NCBI GenBank assembly: GCA_965203535.1
Contig: OZ241897.1
Coordinates: forward strand, 930,001-994,000
From: JAJDTT01 sp022827025
GTDB taxonomy: Bacteria > Acidobacteriota > UBA6911 > RPQK01 > JAJDTT01
Direction of reading: 5' to 3'
Length of the DNA: 64,000 nucleotides
The position numbers were made by a program, and so were the translations under genes. Positions 15,242-23,510 of the stretch are shown here, piece by piece. Numbering within the stretch: the stretch's first letter is position 1; each line of letters opens with the position of its first letter. Below the pieces are notes generated by a model. That model was not told the DNA's origin. It made no database searches and was given only the letters and a program-made list of their open reading frames with translations.

Positions 15242-18088
15242 TCAAAAGAGACGTTCCTGCCGTTGTGCTTCCGGTCGCCGACGCACCGGCGTTCGCGCCG
15301 ATTGCAACGTCTTGTTGAGCCTCTTCTTTTCGGCGTCCTTCAGTCGAGCTTCCAGGCGCACGGGGCGCCGTGCAACCAGCTCCTCCATCTCCACGATCCA
15401 CTGCAGATCGGCCTTCTCTCCCCCGTCTGCCAAGCGAACGGCCCGATTGAGCTTTCCGGATTCCCGCCAGTTGCGCAACGCGTCTTCAGGGAGTCCCGCC
15501 CGCTCGAATTCTTTGGCGGCCTCGTGTCTCCGGCCCAGATGCTCCAGGATCGTCCCGGCCAGCTTCGGGTCGGGAGAGTCCAGACGCGAAAGCACGCGAT
15601 CCGCTTCCTTCCACTTGCCCGCCTCCGTCAATGCGCCGACCGCCTTCTTGCGCAACGCTTCCGCCTCGGCGGCCCCGTCGCCCGTGTAACCCACCAGGTC
15701 GAGCCAGACCTCGACGTCGCCCGAATATTCAGCGGCCCAGGCCGACTCGGCAGCACAGCGGCGCAACTCCCTCAAGAGGGACTGGAGCCTGATGGGCAGC
15801 GCCGACTGCAGCCACCTGCGATCATCCAATTTCAAGGCGAGCGTCGCCCGGATCAAGGGGAAGGGCGCCTTTGCCCTTCCCCGCGTCCAATGGTTGAAGC
15901 TGGCGAATGCCCTTCTCTGGGTGCTGCTGCCCCACACCGAGGCCACTTTCCGGGCCGTGTCGACGATTTCGTCCCGTTCCCCATCCTCCAATGCAGCATC
16001 GGCAATCCTGCGCGCGGCCACCAGGAGCACACTTGTGCAGACTTCTTGTCGAATGGTCTCATCCGATTCGAAGTCCCCTTCTTCCGGCTCGCCGAGCAAC
16101 CGCAGGGCCTGGCAGGCTCGCTGCCAGGCTCGTACCGGAACCGTGTCCACCAGCGCCAGTGCGTCACGACTCCGGACCAGAATCCGCTCCTCAAGCGGCC
16201 GATCGACGTCCCGGAAGAACTCCGTCAGATCCTCCGGCGTGAATTCCTCGGGACTCTTCAGCAGGTCCCGGCTGATTCGCGTCTCTCTCTCGTTCGGCTG
16301 AACGTCAACGAACACCAGGTTCTCCGTGGCACGACTCACGGCCACGCGCAGGCCGTCGATGGCGGTGCGCCTCGCCTGGATCTCCAGCGGACCCTCGTTG
16401 TTCGTGTCCTGGAGCCGCTTGATCAGCTTCCCGACGTCCAGCACGCAGACCGAACCGTACTCGAGCCCCTTCACCGACTCGGGCGTGTGGACCATGTGGC
16501 GATGTTCCCGAGGCACCCATTCGGGAACCGTTTCTCGGGCGCTGACCACCGCGGCGTCGGCAACGTCGTCCAACTCATCCAACAGGGAGCCGGCGCTCTC
16601 CCGGTCCGGGACGGAGACGTAGATGAGCCGGGCGATGATCTCTTCCTCGACCGGTCTGCTCTTCTGTTTCTTGGGACGCCAGTCCTTGTCGATGAGCCGG
16701 TAGAAATTCGATGCCCGTTCGGTGACGTCGGAGATCAGACTCGGACTCCGAACGTTGTGATCGAGAGGAACCTCCCGGGGCTGCGTGAGCCTGCCGTGCA
16801 GCAGGGAGTTGAGGCGATTCGGGTCGAATCCGGAGGGCCGGACGGTCTGGCCGTCATCAAAAGCCATCAGCAGCCACGGGACATGACTTCGATTCAGCGC
16901 CAGAGCGCGGCAATACTCCACCACCACCGCCGACTCGAGCAGCGAAAGGTCTTGAACCTCGTCCACCACCACGCGGTCGTACGTCTTCAAGCCCGTGGGC
17001 AGGCGGCCCGTCCGCAAGCGCTCCAGAGCCGTTCGGGCGGCGGCCAGTTCCGGGAAGACCCGTTCGTACCACTCCCGCCACCGGGACCTCCTGACGATCT
17101 CCATCAGCGCGCGGGCGGCCTTGCGTCCCACCTGGGTGTTCGCCCTGTACTGCTCGTCGGACAGGCGCCTCCCGTCGCCGGCACATTTCATGAGCTCCGG
17201 GACCGCACGTCCGAACAGGACCGCTCGCAGCTCGGCATGGAGCGCGTCCAGTTTGTCGTTCCAGGGTCCGAGGTGGTCCCTCAGTTTCCACCAGGGGAAG
17301 GCTTGCCTGAATGCCTTGCGGCTCTCGGCCAGCGTGAGCCTCGAAACGTCCCTTCCGCACAGGCTGCCGATGAAGACCCGGAACTCCCGGGCGTCCACTT
17401 GCGAATCGGGCGACGAGAACGCCGAGAAACGAGAGCGGGTGTCATCGATCAGCGCACTCGACCAGGTGAGATAGAGCGTCCTGCCCCCACGCGATTCGAC
17501 CGCCTTCCACAAGGCCATGGTCTTGCCTGACCCGGGGTAACCGTGGACCACTCTCACGGGATCCTCGGTCCGCATGAACTCTCGCTGTGCCTCGGTCCAG
17601 GGAGTCTCGAACGTCCCGTTGGAATCTCCCGCGAGTTCATCCACCGAAAGTTCGAAATATTCGTCGAGGTTCCCCGCTCTCAAGACCCGGTGATCGTCAT
17701 GGTGGCGTACCGTTCGCAGGAGGATCGCGCCTCGCGCCAGGCCGTCGACTCCCTTCGTCTGCGGGCTGCCCTGTGGCGTCCACCAGAGGTAGTGGTGCAT
17801 CCCGCCCTGACCGCCGAGCGGGGTCCGGCGCCACCCCCGGTTCGCCGCGTCGCTGCAGCCCTTGACGGTGGTGGTTCTTCCCAACGCGGTGAGTTGCTGG
17901 ACGGCGATTGCAAGCCGCTTGCTGATCGCCGGGCGGCCATTGATGTCGGTGAGGACGCTGCTGTGCAACCGGATGCGGTCTCGCAGTCCCGCTCCCCCTC
18001 GCGTCCGACCATCCGTAGCGGCATCCGGACGGAACGCTACCTGGCTCCATTGCTGCGGAGGCTCAAATTGCTTCCGGTTCCCGGTCAT
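15242..18088 (-). CDS. UvrD-like superfamily I helicase with extra N- and C-terminal modules
   Basis: A 948-aa protein. Helicase motifs are in order: Walker A GYPGSGKT 183-190, motif II VVVDEVQD 373-380, motif III-like DDGQTV 411-416, motif IV-like NVRSP 445-449, motif V HTPESVKGLEYG 534-544, and motif VI RVAVSRATE 581-589. The core resembles UvrD/Rep and GajB-type ATPases. Residues 1-160 form a separate module (GGMHHYLWWTPQG, then AILLRTVRHHDDH) that might be a RelE/ParE-like fold; this is a weak guess. Residues ~690-948 are helical with TPR-like units (HEAAKEFERAGLPEDALRNW). It lies 108 bp downstream of an OLD-like ATPase gene on the same strand, the pairing seen in Gabija-type defence. A DNA-repair role is the alternative. 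Confidence 0.75.
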   Translation of the reverse strand: MTGNRKQFEPPQQWSQVAFRPDAATDGRTRGGAGLRDRIRLHSSVLTDINGRPAISKRLAIAVQQLTALGRTTTVKGCSDAANRGWRRTPLGGQGGMHHYLWWTPQGSPQTKGVDGLARGAILLRTVRHHDDHRVLRAGNLDEYFELSVDELAGDSNGTFETPWTEAQREFMRTEDPVRVVHGYPGSGKTMALWKAVESRGGRTLYLTWSSALIDDTRSRFSAFSSPDSQVDAREFRVFIGSLCGRDVSRLTLAESRKAFRQAFPWWKLRDHLGPWNDKLDALHAELRAVLFGRAVPELMKCAGDGRRLSDEQYRANTQVGRKAARALMEIVRRSRWREWYERVFPELAAARTALERLRTGRLPTGLKTYDRVVVDEVQDLSLLESAVVVEYCRALALNRSHVPWLLMAFDDGQTVRPSGFDPNRLNSLLHGRLTQPREVPLDHNVRSPSLISDVTERASNFYRLIDKDWRPKKQKSRPVEEEIIARLIYVSVPDRESAGSLLDELDDVADAAVVSARETVPEWVPREHRHMVHTPESVKGLEYGSVCVLDVGKLIKRLQDTNNEGPLEIQARRTAIDGLRVAVSRATENLVFVDVQPNERETRISRDLLKSPEEFTPEDLTEFFRDVDRPLEERILVRSRDALALVDTVPVRAWQRACQALRLLGEPEEGDFESDETIRQEVCTSVLLVAARRIADAALEDGERDEIVDTARKVASVWGSSTQRRAFASFNHWTRGRAKAPFPLIRATLALKLDDRRWLQSALPIRLQSLLRELRRCAAESAWAAEYSGDVEVWLDLVGYTGDGAAEAEALRKKAVGALTEAGKWKEADRVLSRLDSPDPKLAGTILEHLGRRHEAAKEFERAGLPEDALRNWRESGKLNRAVRLADGGEKADLQWIVEMEELVARRPVRLEARLKDAEKKRLNKTLQSARTPVRRRPEAQRQERLF

Positions 18089-18196
18089 GGAGAGAAATTA
18101 TGGTGAAGACCACTGACTTGATCTCAGAACTTCCTGTCAATGGACATAAACGGCTCCCGTCCTGCAGGATCCGTCCGAGAACCGGGGGGGAGGTGG

Positions 18197-19231
18197 TCAA
18201 TCGCTCGAGGTCGGCGCACCGCCCACGGCCACTATGGCATCCAGCATGGCGCCGATCTCCGGGTCGATTTCGGAGTCGGGGATGTGTTCCACCAATTGGT
18301 AGAAGTTCCTCTTGGACATCAAATTAGGAAGGTCCAGCCTTTCATGGCAGGCGCGAAAAAGCGGTTCCAGGAAATCGTCGCTGGCCTTGATGTCGGGACT
18401 CCACGGGGAGCCTATACCGAGTGTCTTCAGCGCCGACTGAATCTCCGCAATAGACTCACGCATCGCATCCAGGCGCCGGTCACACTCGACCGTCGTGAAA
18501 AGATTCTCCGGTTCTGCCTCCCGCGCGGACTCGGTTGCATACGCTTCCAGTACAGCGGGAGCACAGACGTAGCTTTCGATTTGCTCGACCAACCCCTTCC
18601 ACCGTGACCGCTTTTCTTCGTGGACTCGAAAACAGAGATTGCGCAATACCTCGGCGGTACGTCCCTCTCCTATCCGTACACTGACGGCGCCGTAATCCAG
18701 ACGAGTTTCTGTGGCCGCCAAACCCGACATCGGCGGAAGAAATGCGATCCGGGCACTTCTCGCTTCGTCCGGCACCGGCATTCGGTCAGGGGTCTTGCCT
18801 TCGGACAGACGAAGCGGTCGACAATAGAGGGACTCATCATTGGCATAGTCAAACTCGAGTCCGCAGACCCAGCGCCGGTTGTTGGCCACTCCCTCAACGA
18901 TGAGATCGATACGGATGTTGCTTGTGCGTAGCCGGCCGTTTTCCTTGCGTACGTCTCGCACGCGCAGACCGCGCCAAAGCAGGTTCGCCTCCGGAACAGG
19001 AATCGCGACAAGGTCCCTGCGGTTAACGGTTACGCCAGGACGCTTTTCGGGGGTTCTTTTGCCGGATCGCTTCTCGTTCCAGCGCCTGAGCCCGATATCC
19101 CAGAGGGCGAGAGCCTGTATGGCCGATGTCTTCCCGGAATTGTTGGGACCGATAAAGACAACCGGATTTCCGAGTTGGATCTCGACATCCTCAAATCGTT
19201 TGAATTTGCGTATGGTCAGCTTGGTCAACAT
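18197..19231 (-). CDS. OLD-like (AAA15/ABC-type) ATPase with apparent internal deletion
   Basis: A 344-aa protein. The N-terminus is that of RecF/OLD ATPases: LTIRKFKRFEDVEIQLG, then Walker A GPNNSGKT at 28-35, followed by the usual beta-strand-rich half domain. No ABC signature, no Walker B (hydrophobic run plus DEP) and no His switch are present. After ~218 the sequence jumps to a C-terminal segment (ESYVCAPAVLEAYA, GSPWSPDIKASDDFLEPLF, EIDPEIGAMLDAI) that, in full-length members I know, follows a TOPRIM nuclease domain. I infer an in-frame loss of the ATPase lobe II and most of TOPRIM, with the join near 18575-18590. It probably lacks ATPase and nuclease activity. Its third-position base use is less G+C-rich than its neighbours', suggesting transfer. 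The helicase gene follows. Confidence 0.65.
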   Translation of the reverse strand: MLTKLTIRKFKRFEDVEIQLGNPVVFIGPNNSGKTSAIQALALWDIGLRRWNEKRSGKRTPEKRPGVTVNRRDLVAIPVPEANLLWRGLRVRDVRKENGRLRTSNIRIDLIVEGVANNRRWVCGLEFDYANDESLYCRPLRLSEGKTPDRMPVPDEARSARIAFLPPMSGLAATETRLDYGAVSVRIGEGRTAEVLRNLCFRVHEEKRSRWKGLVEQIESYVCAPAVLEAYATESAREAEPENLFTTVECDRRLDAMRESIAEIQSALKTLGIGSPWSPDIKASDDFLEPLFRACHERLDLPNLMSKRNFYQLVEHIPDSEIDPEIGAMLDAIVAVGGAPTSSD

Positions 19232-19355
19232 AGGCTGCCTATGAGCCCGCTATTAGGAGCCTGCGCCAGTTCCATGCGCCCACCTCAATAGTCCCCTCTT
19301 TGAGATTTGCATTGTCTGATCCGTTGCCACAAGGCCCAATCCCCGCATCCGGGTA

Positions 19356-20573
19356 TCAGAAGCTCCGGGCCGGGACCATTTCGTAGACCTTCTGGTGCCG
19401 GGCGATCTCAGCCCCTTGGAATCCTCCCCGGTGAATCACGAGGCGGTGGCGCAGATCCAGGGGCTGGCCCCGGGGCAGGTCCACGGGGTGACGGCCGGGA
19501 AAGGCGACGTTCTGCATCCCGTAGTGGCGCAGGAGCCATCTTGGCGGGAACTCGGGATAGCTGGGATGGGTCAGCATGCCGACACCCGAAATCATGCCGC
19601 CCAGGCCGAACGTCCCGCTGTAATCGGCCCAGGGGCTGGACTCGCCGACCCGGTCCCCTTCCTGGATTCCCGACAGGTCATGAATGCGGCCGTCAGCAGA
19701 GGCATGGACGCGGACCGTGAATCCGGAATATCCACGCGGATTCTCCGACCCGCCGAGACGGATTCCGTCCACCAGGGCCCGAACCCGGATGTGGAAGTCG
19801 ATGACTTGAGCGTCCGGAGTGGATCGAAATACATGGATCCGGACCCGCTCCCGCACGAGTGGAACCATCTCCCCGGCCTCGTCCTTCTGCGACGGCGAGA
19901 GCCAGCGCGCGGACGCCTCCAATACGGAGAACAGCGGTCCGTCGAGGAATCGGACGTGTTCCACCTCGGACAGGAAGTCCTTCGTCAGCCAGGGGTCTCC
20001 GGCCTTTTGGTCTCCGACCCAGAGCTGGTGCCAAGCCCAGAAGATCCCGCGGTGATGGAAATGATCCTCCGGGAAGTCATGGGTCAGCACGCGTCCGTCG
20101 AGGCCGTACAGGGGATGAACGTAGCCGGCCCGCGTGTACCGTCCGTCGAGAGATCGGGGCGCCGACTGGTAGAAGAGGACCGGGCGCTCTCCCTCGGAGA
20201 CCAGGGCACCCTGGTCATCCGAGACCATCCGGAACGCCGGCGCGGCCTCTCCCGGATCCGGCTTGACCGAGTGGACACCGGCTGCCGGCAGATCGCCCAT
20301 CAGCCACAGGATCCCGGTCTCGGGATCCAACTGAGCCAGGGGCCCATTTGAGGCTTCCCCCGGTAGGGAATAGACGCGCCCCTGGGGAATCCGGCCCTCG
20401 AATGCCGCCGCCACCGGGGAGGACCACCCTTCGGGAACGCCTGCGGGAACGCGAACTCTGGCGTCTGAAGGGAGTTCCTGACCCGGCCCGGCGCATCCGG
20501 CCGCCGGACCGGCCAGGAGGGCCAGCATGGCCACCCGCTTCACAACTCGTCTCGGACTTTCGAATCTGCTCAC
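19356..20573 (-). CDS. DUF6807 (PmoA-family) lipoprotein
   Basis: A 405-aa exported protein if the GTG at 20573 is used. The N-terminus then reads as a lipoprotein signal: basic residues, MLALLAGPAAG, and a Cys for lipid attachment. The body carries family hallmarks YVHPLYGLDGRVLTHDFPEDHFHHRGIFWAWHQ and a C-terminal HPSYPEFPPRWLLRHYGMQNV. This family, often annotated as methane-oxygenase PmoA by error, is common in Planctomycetes, Acidobacteria and Verrucomicrobia beside sugar oxidoreductases. The long upstream extension to 20885 would enter the intergenic space of the divergent Gfo/Idh/MocA gene and lacks any domain, so I reject it. GTG 20543 is another possible start. Function is unknown; context suggests sugar metabolism in the periplasm. 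Confidence 0.75.
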   Translation of the reverse strand: MSRFESPRRVVKRVAMLALLAGPAAGCAGPGQELPSDARVRVPAGVPEGWSSPVAAAFEGRIPQGRVYSLPGEASNGPLAQLDPETGILWLMGDLPAAGVHSVKPDPGEAAPAFRMVSDDQGALVSEGERPVLFYQSAPRSLDGRYTRAGYVHPLYGLDGRVLTHDFPEDHFHHRGIFWAWHQLWVGDQKAGDPWLTKDFLSEVEHVRFLDGPLFSVLEASARWLSPSQKDEAGEMVPLVRERVRIHVFRSTPDAQVIDFHIRVRALVDGIRLGGSENPRGYSGFTVRVHASADGRIHDLSGIQEGDRVGESSPWADYSGTFGLGGMISGVGMLTHPSYPEFPPRWLLRHYGMQNVAFPGRHPVDLPRGQPLDLRHRLVIHRGGFQGAEIARHQKVYEMVPARSF

Positions 20574-20721
20574 GATGATTGCAACGGTATCGGTCCCGGA
20601 CTCCGGCGGCAAGACAGACGCCGGTACTTCCCAATGAATCTTCTCCTCTGAGAGAATAGGCGCCCTCAAACGTTGTTGAAGGAACACCAAGCGGAAATTC
20701 CCTGGAGAAGAGATCGAGACC

Positions 20722-21774
20722 ATGAGCAACGAGAACTCCGTGATTCGAGTCGGCCTCGTCGGCGCCGGCGCCAACACGCGCAGAAAACATATTCCCGGGT
20801 TCCAGGCCTGCCCCGGCGTGGAGGTCGTGACAGTAGCCAATCGGAGCCTCGCATCCTCCCGAAGCGTGGCTCGAGACTTCGGCATCCCCAGGACCAGCGA
20901 TTCCTGGCAGGAGGTGGTTCAGGACCCGGAGGTGGACGCAGTCTGCATCGGCACCTGGCCCTACCTGCACCGCGAGGTGACCTGCGGCGCGTTGGAGGCG
21001 GGAAAGCATGTCCTCTGCGAGGCCCGGATGGCCATGGACCTGGGCGACGCTCGGGCCATGCTCCAGGCTTCCCGTGAGCATCCCGGCCTGGTGGCCCAAG
21101 TGGTTCCCACGCCCCTGGGCCTGCCCTACCACGGGGCCGTCCGGGATTTCTTCGACTCCGGCGGGCTGGGGAGAATGCTGGCCGTCGAGGTCCGGGACGT
21201 CTTCTCCGACCTGACCGACCCGTCCGCCCCCATCAGGTGGAGACAGCGCCTGAAGTTGGCCGGATACAACTACGTGACCCTGGGCCAGTGGTGGGAAACG
21301 CTCCTGCTCTGGGCGGGGCCGGTCTCCTGGTTGGATGCGTCGGCCCGGATCGTCGTCGAATCCAAGGAAGACCCGGAGACGGGGGAGACGGTGCAGATCC
21401 GGGTCCCGGACCATATCGCCGTCCTGGCCGAGTTCGAAAACGGCGCCGCGGGGAACATCCTGTGCAGCGCCGTCACCGGCAACGTCCCCGAGTCGACGCT
21501 GCTGATTCACGGCGACCGGGGCACCCTCAGGTACGATGCCCTTTCCGACACCCTCTGGTGGAGCGAGAGCCGGAGCGGCAACTACGCCGAAATGCCCTTG
21601 GATGCGGAGGCCGTCGGAGGCTGGCGGGCGGAAGAGGAGTTCATCAACGCGGTGAGGGGCCGGGAGCGGGTCCGGTACATCGATTTCGAGACCGGAGTTC
21701 GCTACATGGAGCTGAGCCAGGCGGCCCACAACAGTTGGACCGAAGGAAGACGGGTCCACCTTCCCCTGCCCTGA
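20722..21774 (+). CDS. Gfo/Idh/MocA family oxidoreductase
   Basis: A 350-aa cytosolic NAD(P)-dependent oxidoreductase. The Rossmann fold begins IRVGLVGAGANTRRKHIPGF. The usual EKP motif of this family, whose Lys is catalytic, is EARMA here (about 95-99), so the canonical lysine is absent. The C-terminal alpha/beta domain contains the GDRGTLRYD strand typical of the family. It is divergent from the DUF6807 lipoprotein gene with ~150 bp between, so the two may share control. Family members oxidise or reduce sugars, inositols or glucosides. With the Lys replaced, either the chemistry differs or the protein has another role. Start ATG 20722 has GGAGAAGAGATCGAG upstream. Confidence 0.85.
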   Translation: MSNENSVIRVGLVGAGANTRRKHIPGFQACPGVEVVTVANRSLASSRSVARDFGIPRTSDSWQEVVQDPEVDAVCIGTWPYLHREVTCGALEAGKHVLCEARMAMDLGDARAMLQASREHPGLVAQVVPTPLGLPYHGAVRDFFDSGGLGRMLAVEVRDVFSDLTDPSAPIRWRQRLKLAGYNYVTLGQWWETLLLWAGPVSWLDASARIVVESKEDPETGETVQIRVPDHIAVLAEFENGAAGNILCSAVTGNVPESTLLIHGDRGTLRYDALSDTLWWSESRSGNYAEMPLDAEAVGGWRAEEEFINAVRGRERVRYIDFETGVRYMELSQAAHNSWTEGRRVHLPLP

Positions 21775-21795
21775 GTTCCCTGAACCGGTTATACG

Positions 21796-23061
21796 CTAAG
21801 TGCGGATCAGCTCCTGCAGCACCGAGAGGGTCCGGTCGATCTCGGCTCGAGTGTTGAAGAAGTGGGTGGCGATCCGGACCGCGTCGTGTCCGTCCCGGAC
21901 ATGGTCGTCCACGCCGATGTCCCGTTCCTGAAGTCCAGCCCTCAGTTGCATCCCGCCGTGTCCCGGAACCTCGAAGATGGTGATGCCCGGTGAGGACAGA
22001 CCGGACGACCGGGAACTGATCAATCGGACACTCGGCAGACTGGCCAGCCTCTCTTTCAGGTAGTCGGACAACCGGCGGTTTCGCACGCCGATCCGTTCCA
22101 AACCGATATTCCGGAGAAAAGCGATGGCGTCGCCGAGGCCGGCGCGGACCGAATACCCGAATGTTCCGGGCATCTGAAAGCGGCGGGCGTCCGCAGGCTC
22201 CTCCAACGCGAGCCCGGGAGAGAATTGGTTCTGGACATCCCGCCGGATGTAGAACACGCCGGTTCCCGCCGGCGCCAGAACCCACTTGTGGAGGCTGGCC
22301 GCGTAGAAGTCGCACCCCAGATCCCGGAGATCGACCGGCATCATCCCCACCGCCTGAGCTCCGTCCACGGCCGAGAGGACCCCTTTCTCCCGGGCCAGCG
22401 CGCAGAGTTCCTTGACGGGATTGAGCAGGCCGCCGCGCGTGACCTGGCAGAAAAACAGGACCCGGGTCCGGGGAGTGAAGCGCGCGCCGATCCGCTCCAG
22501 GATCTCTTCCTTGGGCGGAAGCGGACTGGGCATGGGGATCTCGTGCACCACGATCCCGTCCCGTTGGGCCCGGCGCCTCCAAGGCCGAATCCCGGCCGGG
22601 TGCTCGTGGCTCGTGGTGAGCACCTCGTCTCCCCGTTTCAGGGGAATCCCGGCGGCGATGCTCTGCAGACCCTGGCTGGCGTTCTGGGTGAAGGCCACTT
22701 CCCGGGGATCCACCCCCAGAAACTCGGCCAGAGAGGGACGGACCTGATCGATGATCCGGCGGCTCAGGCGCCCCTTGGCGCCCACCGGATCCACGGCCAT
22801 GGACCGCCGGTTCCGGGCCAGGGAGTCCACCACCGGCGCCGGAGGGACGCCGATGCTGGCGCAGTTCAAGTAGATCGCGCCCGGCTTCAGCAGGAATTGC
22901 TTCCGGACCCGGGACCAGTCCGTTCCGGCATCGCTCCGAGGTTCACCGCCCGCCAGCACCGAACTCCCGGCCAGCGCCGCCACCGTCCCCTCCAGGAACC
23001 GCCTGCGGCTGGAGGTGCCCGTGTGAGCCGAACCCCGATCCTCGCCCACTCGCACCTCCAT
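21796..23061 (-). CDS. Tat-exported class V aminotransferase-like PLP enzyme
   Basis: A 421-aa PLP-fold type I protein of the class V group (cysteine desulfurase/isopenicillin epimerase-like). A twin-arginine signal SSRRRFLEGTVAALAG is at the N-terminus, which is odd for a cofactor enzyme but frequent in this kind of genome; Tat export of a folded holoenzyme would explain it. Visible family motifs are TQNASQGLQSIA, TSHEHPAG, the PLP-binding aspartate in SAVDGAQAVG, and the Schiff-base lysine in ASLHKW. Isopenicillin N epimerase-like proteins show the same TNPT-like and HEH patterns. I start at ATG 23061 (MEVRVGEDRG); the upstream frame to 23184 overlaps the preceding gene. The substrate is unknown. 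Confidence 0.8.
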   Translation of the reverse strand: MEVRVGEDRGSAHTGTSSRRRFLEGTVAALAGSSVLAGGEPRSDAGTDWSRVRKQFLLKPGAIYLNCASIGVPPAPVVDSLARNRRSMAVDPVGAKGRLSRRIIDQVRPSLAEFLGVDPREVAFTQNASQGLQSIAAGIPLKRGDEVLTTSHEHPAGIRPWRRRAQRDGIVVHEIPMPSPLPPKEEILERIGARFTPRTRVLFFCQVTRGGLLNPVKELCALAREKGVLSAVDGAQAVGMMPVDLRDLGCDFYAASLHKWVLAPAGTGVFYIRRDVQNQFSPGLALEEPADARRFQMPGTFGYSVRAGLGDAIAFLRNIGLERIGVRNRRLSDYLKERLASLPSVRLISSRSSGLSSPGITIFEVPGHGGMQLRAGLQERDIGVDDHVRDGHDAVRIATHFFNTRAEIDRTLSVLQELIRT

Positions 23062-23087
23062 CGACCGGAAAGGACCGATTCGGCCGC

Positions 23088-23510
23088 TCAGGTCTCGACC
23101 TTCAGGAGTTTGATCTCCAGGACTTCCCGGTTCAGCTCCAGGTACTTCACCTCGATCCGGAAGCCCGGCTTCAGGTCCTGCCACGACGTCTTCTTCTTTC
23201 CCAGTGCCTTCCGGACCTTCCTGGAGGCCTTCACCTTGGCGCTCTCGGGGAAAAAGAGCGCAAAGGACGTGCCCTCCTTGCGGTCCAGCACGGTGAGACT
23301 CATCCGCTCGTGGCTGATCCCGATCAACATGCCCTTGACCGTGCGGGTGGGATTGAATTCGGAGCGACGCTCAGCCCGGAAAGGTGGAGGGACCGGCGAA
23401 CCCACATCCTGGGCCAGGACCCACTCCGAGCCGGAGGAGACCAGGCACAGGCAGGCGCCGGCGACCAGCTGCCACCACCGGAAATTACCAGTAAGCCATC
23501 GCATCTTCAT
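23088..23510 (-). CDS. Small exported protein of unknown function
   Basis: A 140-aa protein with a signal peptide (MKMRWLTGNFRWWQLVAGACLCLVSSGSEWVLAQ). A ~90-residue beta-rich body follows, of the kind seen in short copper/OB-fold-like domains: VKGMLIGISHERMSLTVLDRKEG, DLKPGFRIEVKYLELNREVLEIKLLKVE. I recognise no named family. It overlaps the 3' end of the transhydrogenase-like gene by 26 bp and precedes the aminotransferase gene by 27 bp, so the three are probably one transcript. ATG 23504 is another possible start. Confidence 0.6.
   Translation of the reverse strand: MKMRWLTGNFRWWQLVAGACLCLVSSGSEWVLAQDVGSPVPPPFRAERRSEFNPTRTVKGMLIGISHERMSLTVLDRKEGTSFALFFPESAKVKASRKVRKALGKKKTSWQDLKPGFRIEVKYLELNREVLEIKLLKVET

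Noticed and set aside
19356..20885. Methane monooxygenase subunit PmoA
   Set aside because: The name is carried by annotation of DUF6807 proteins; the sequence is a soluble lipoprotein, not a membrane copper monooxygenase subunit.
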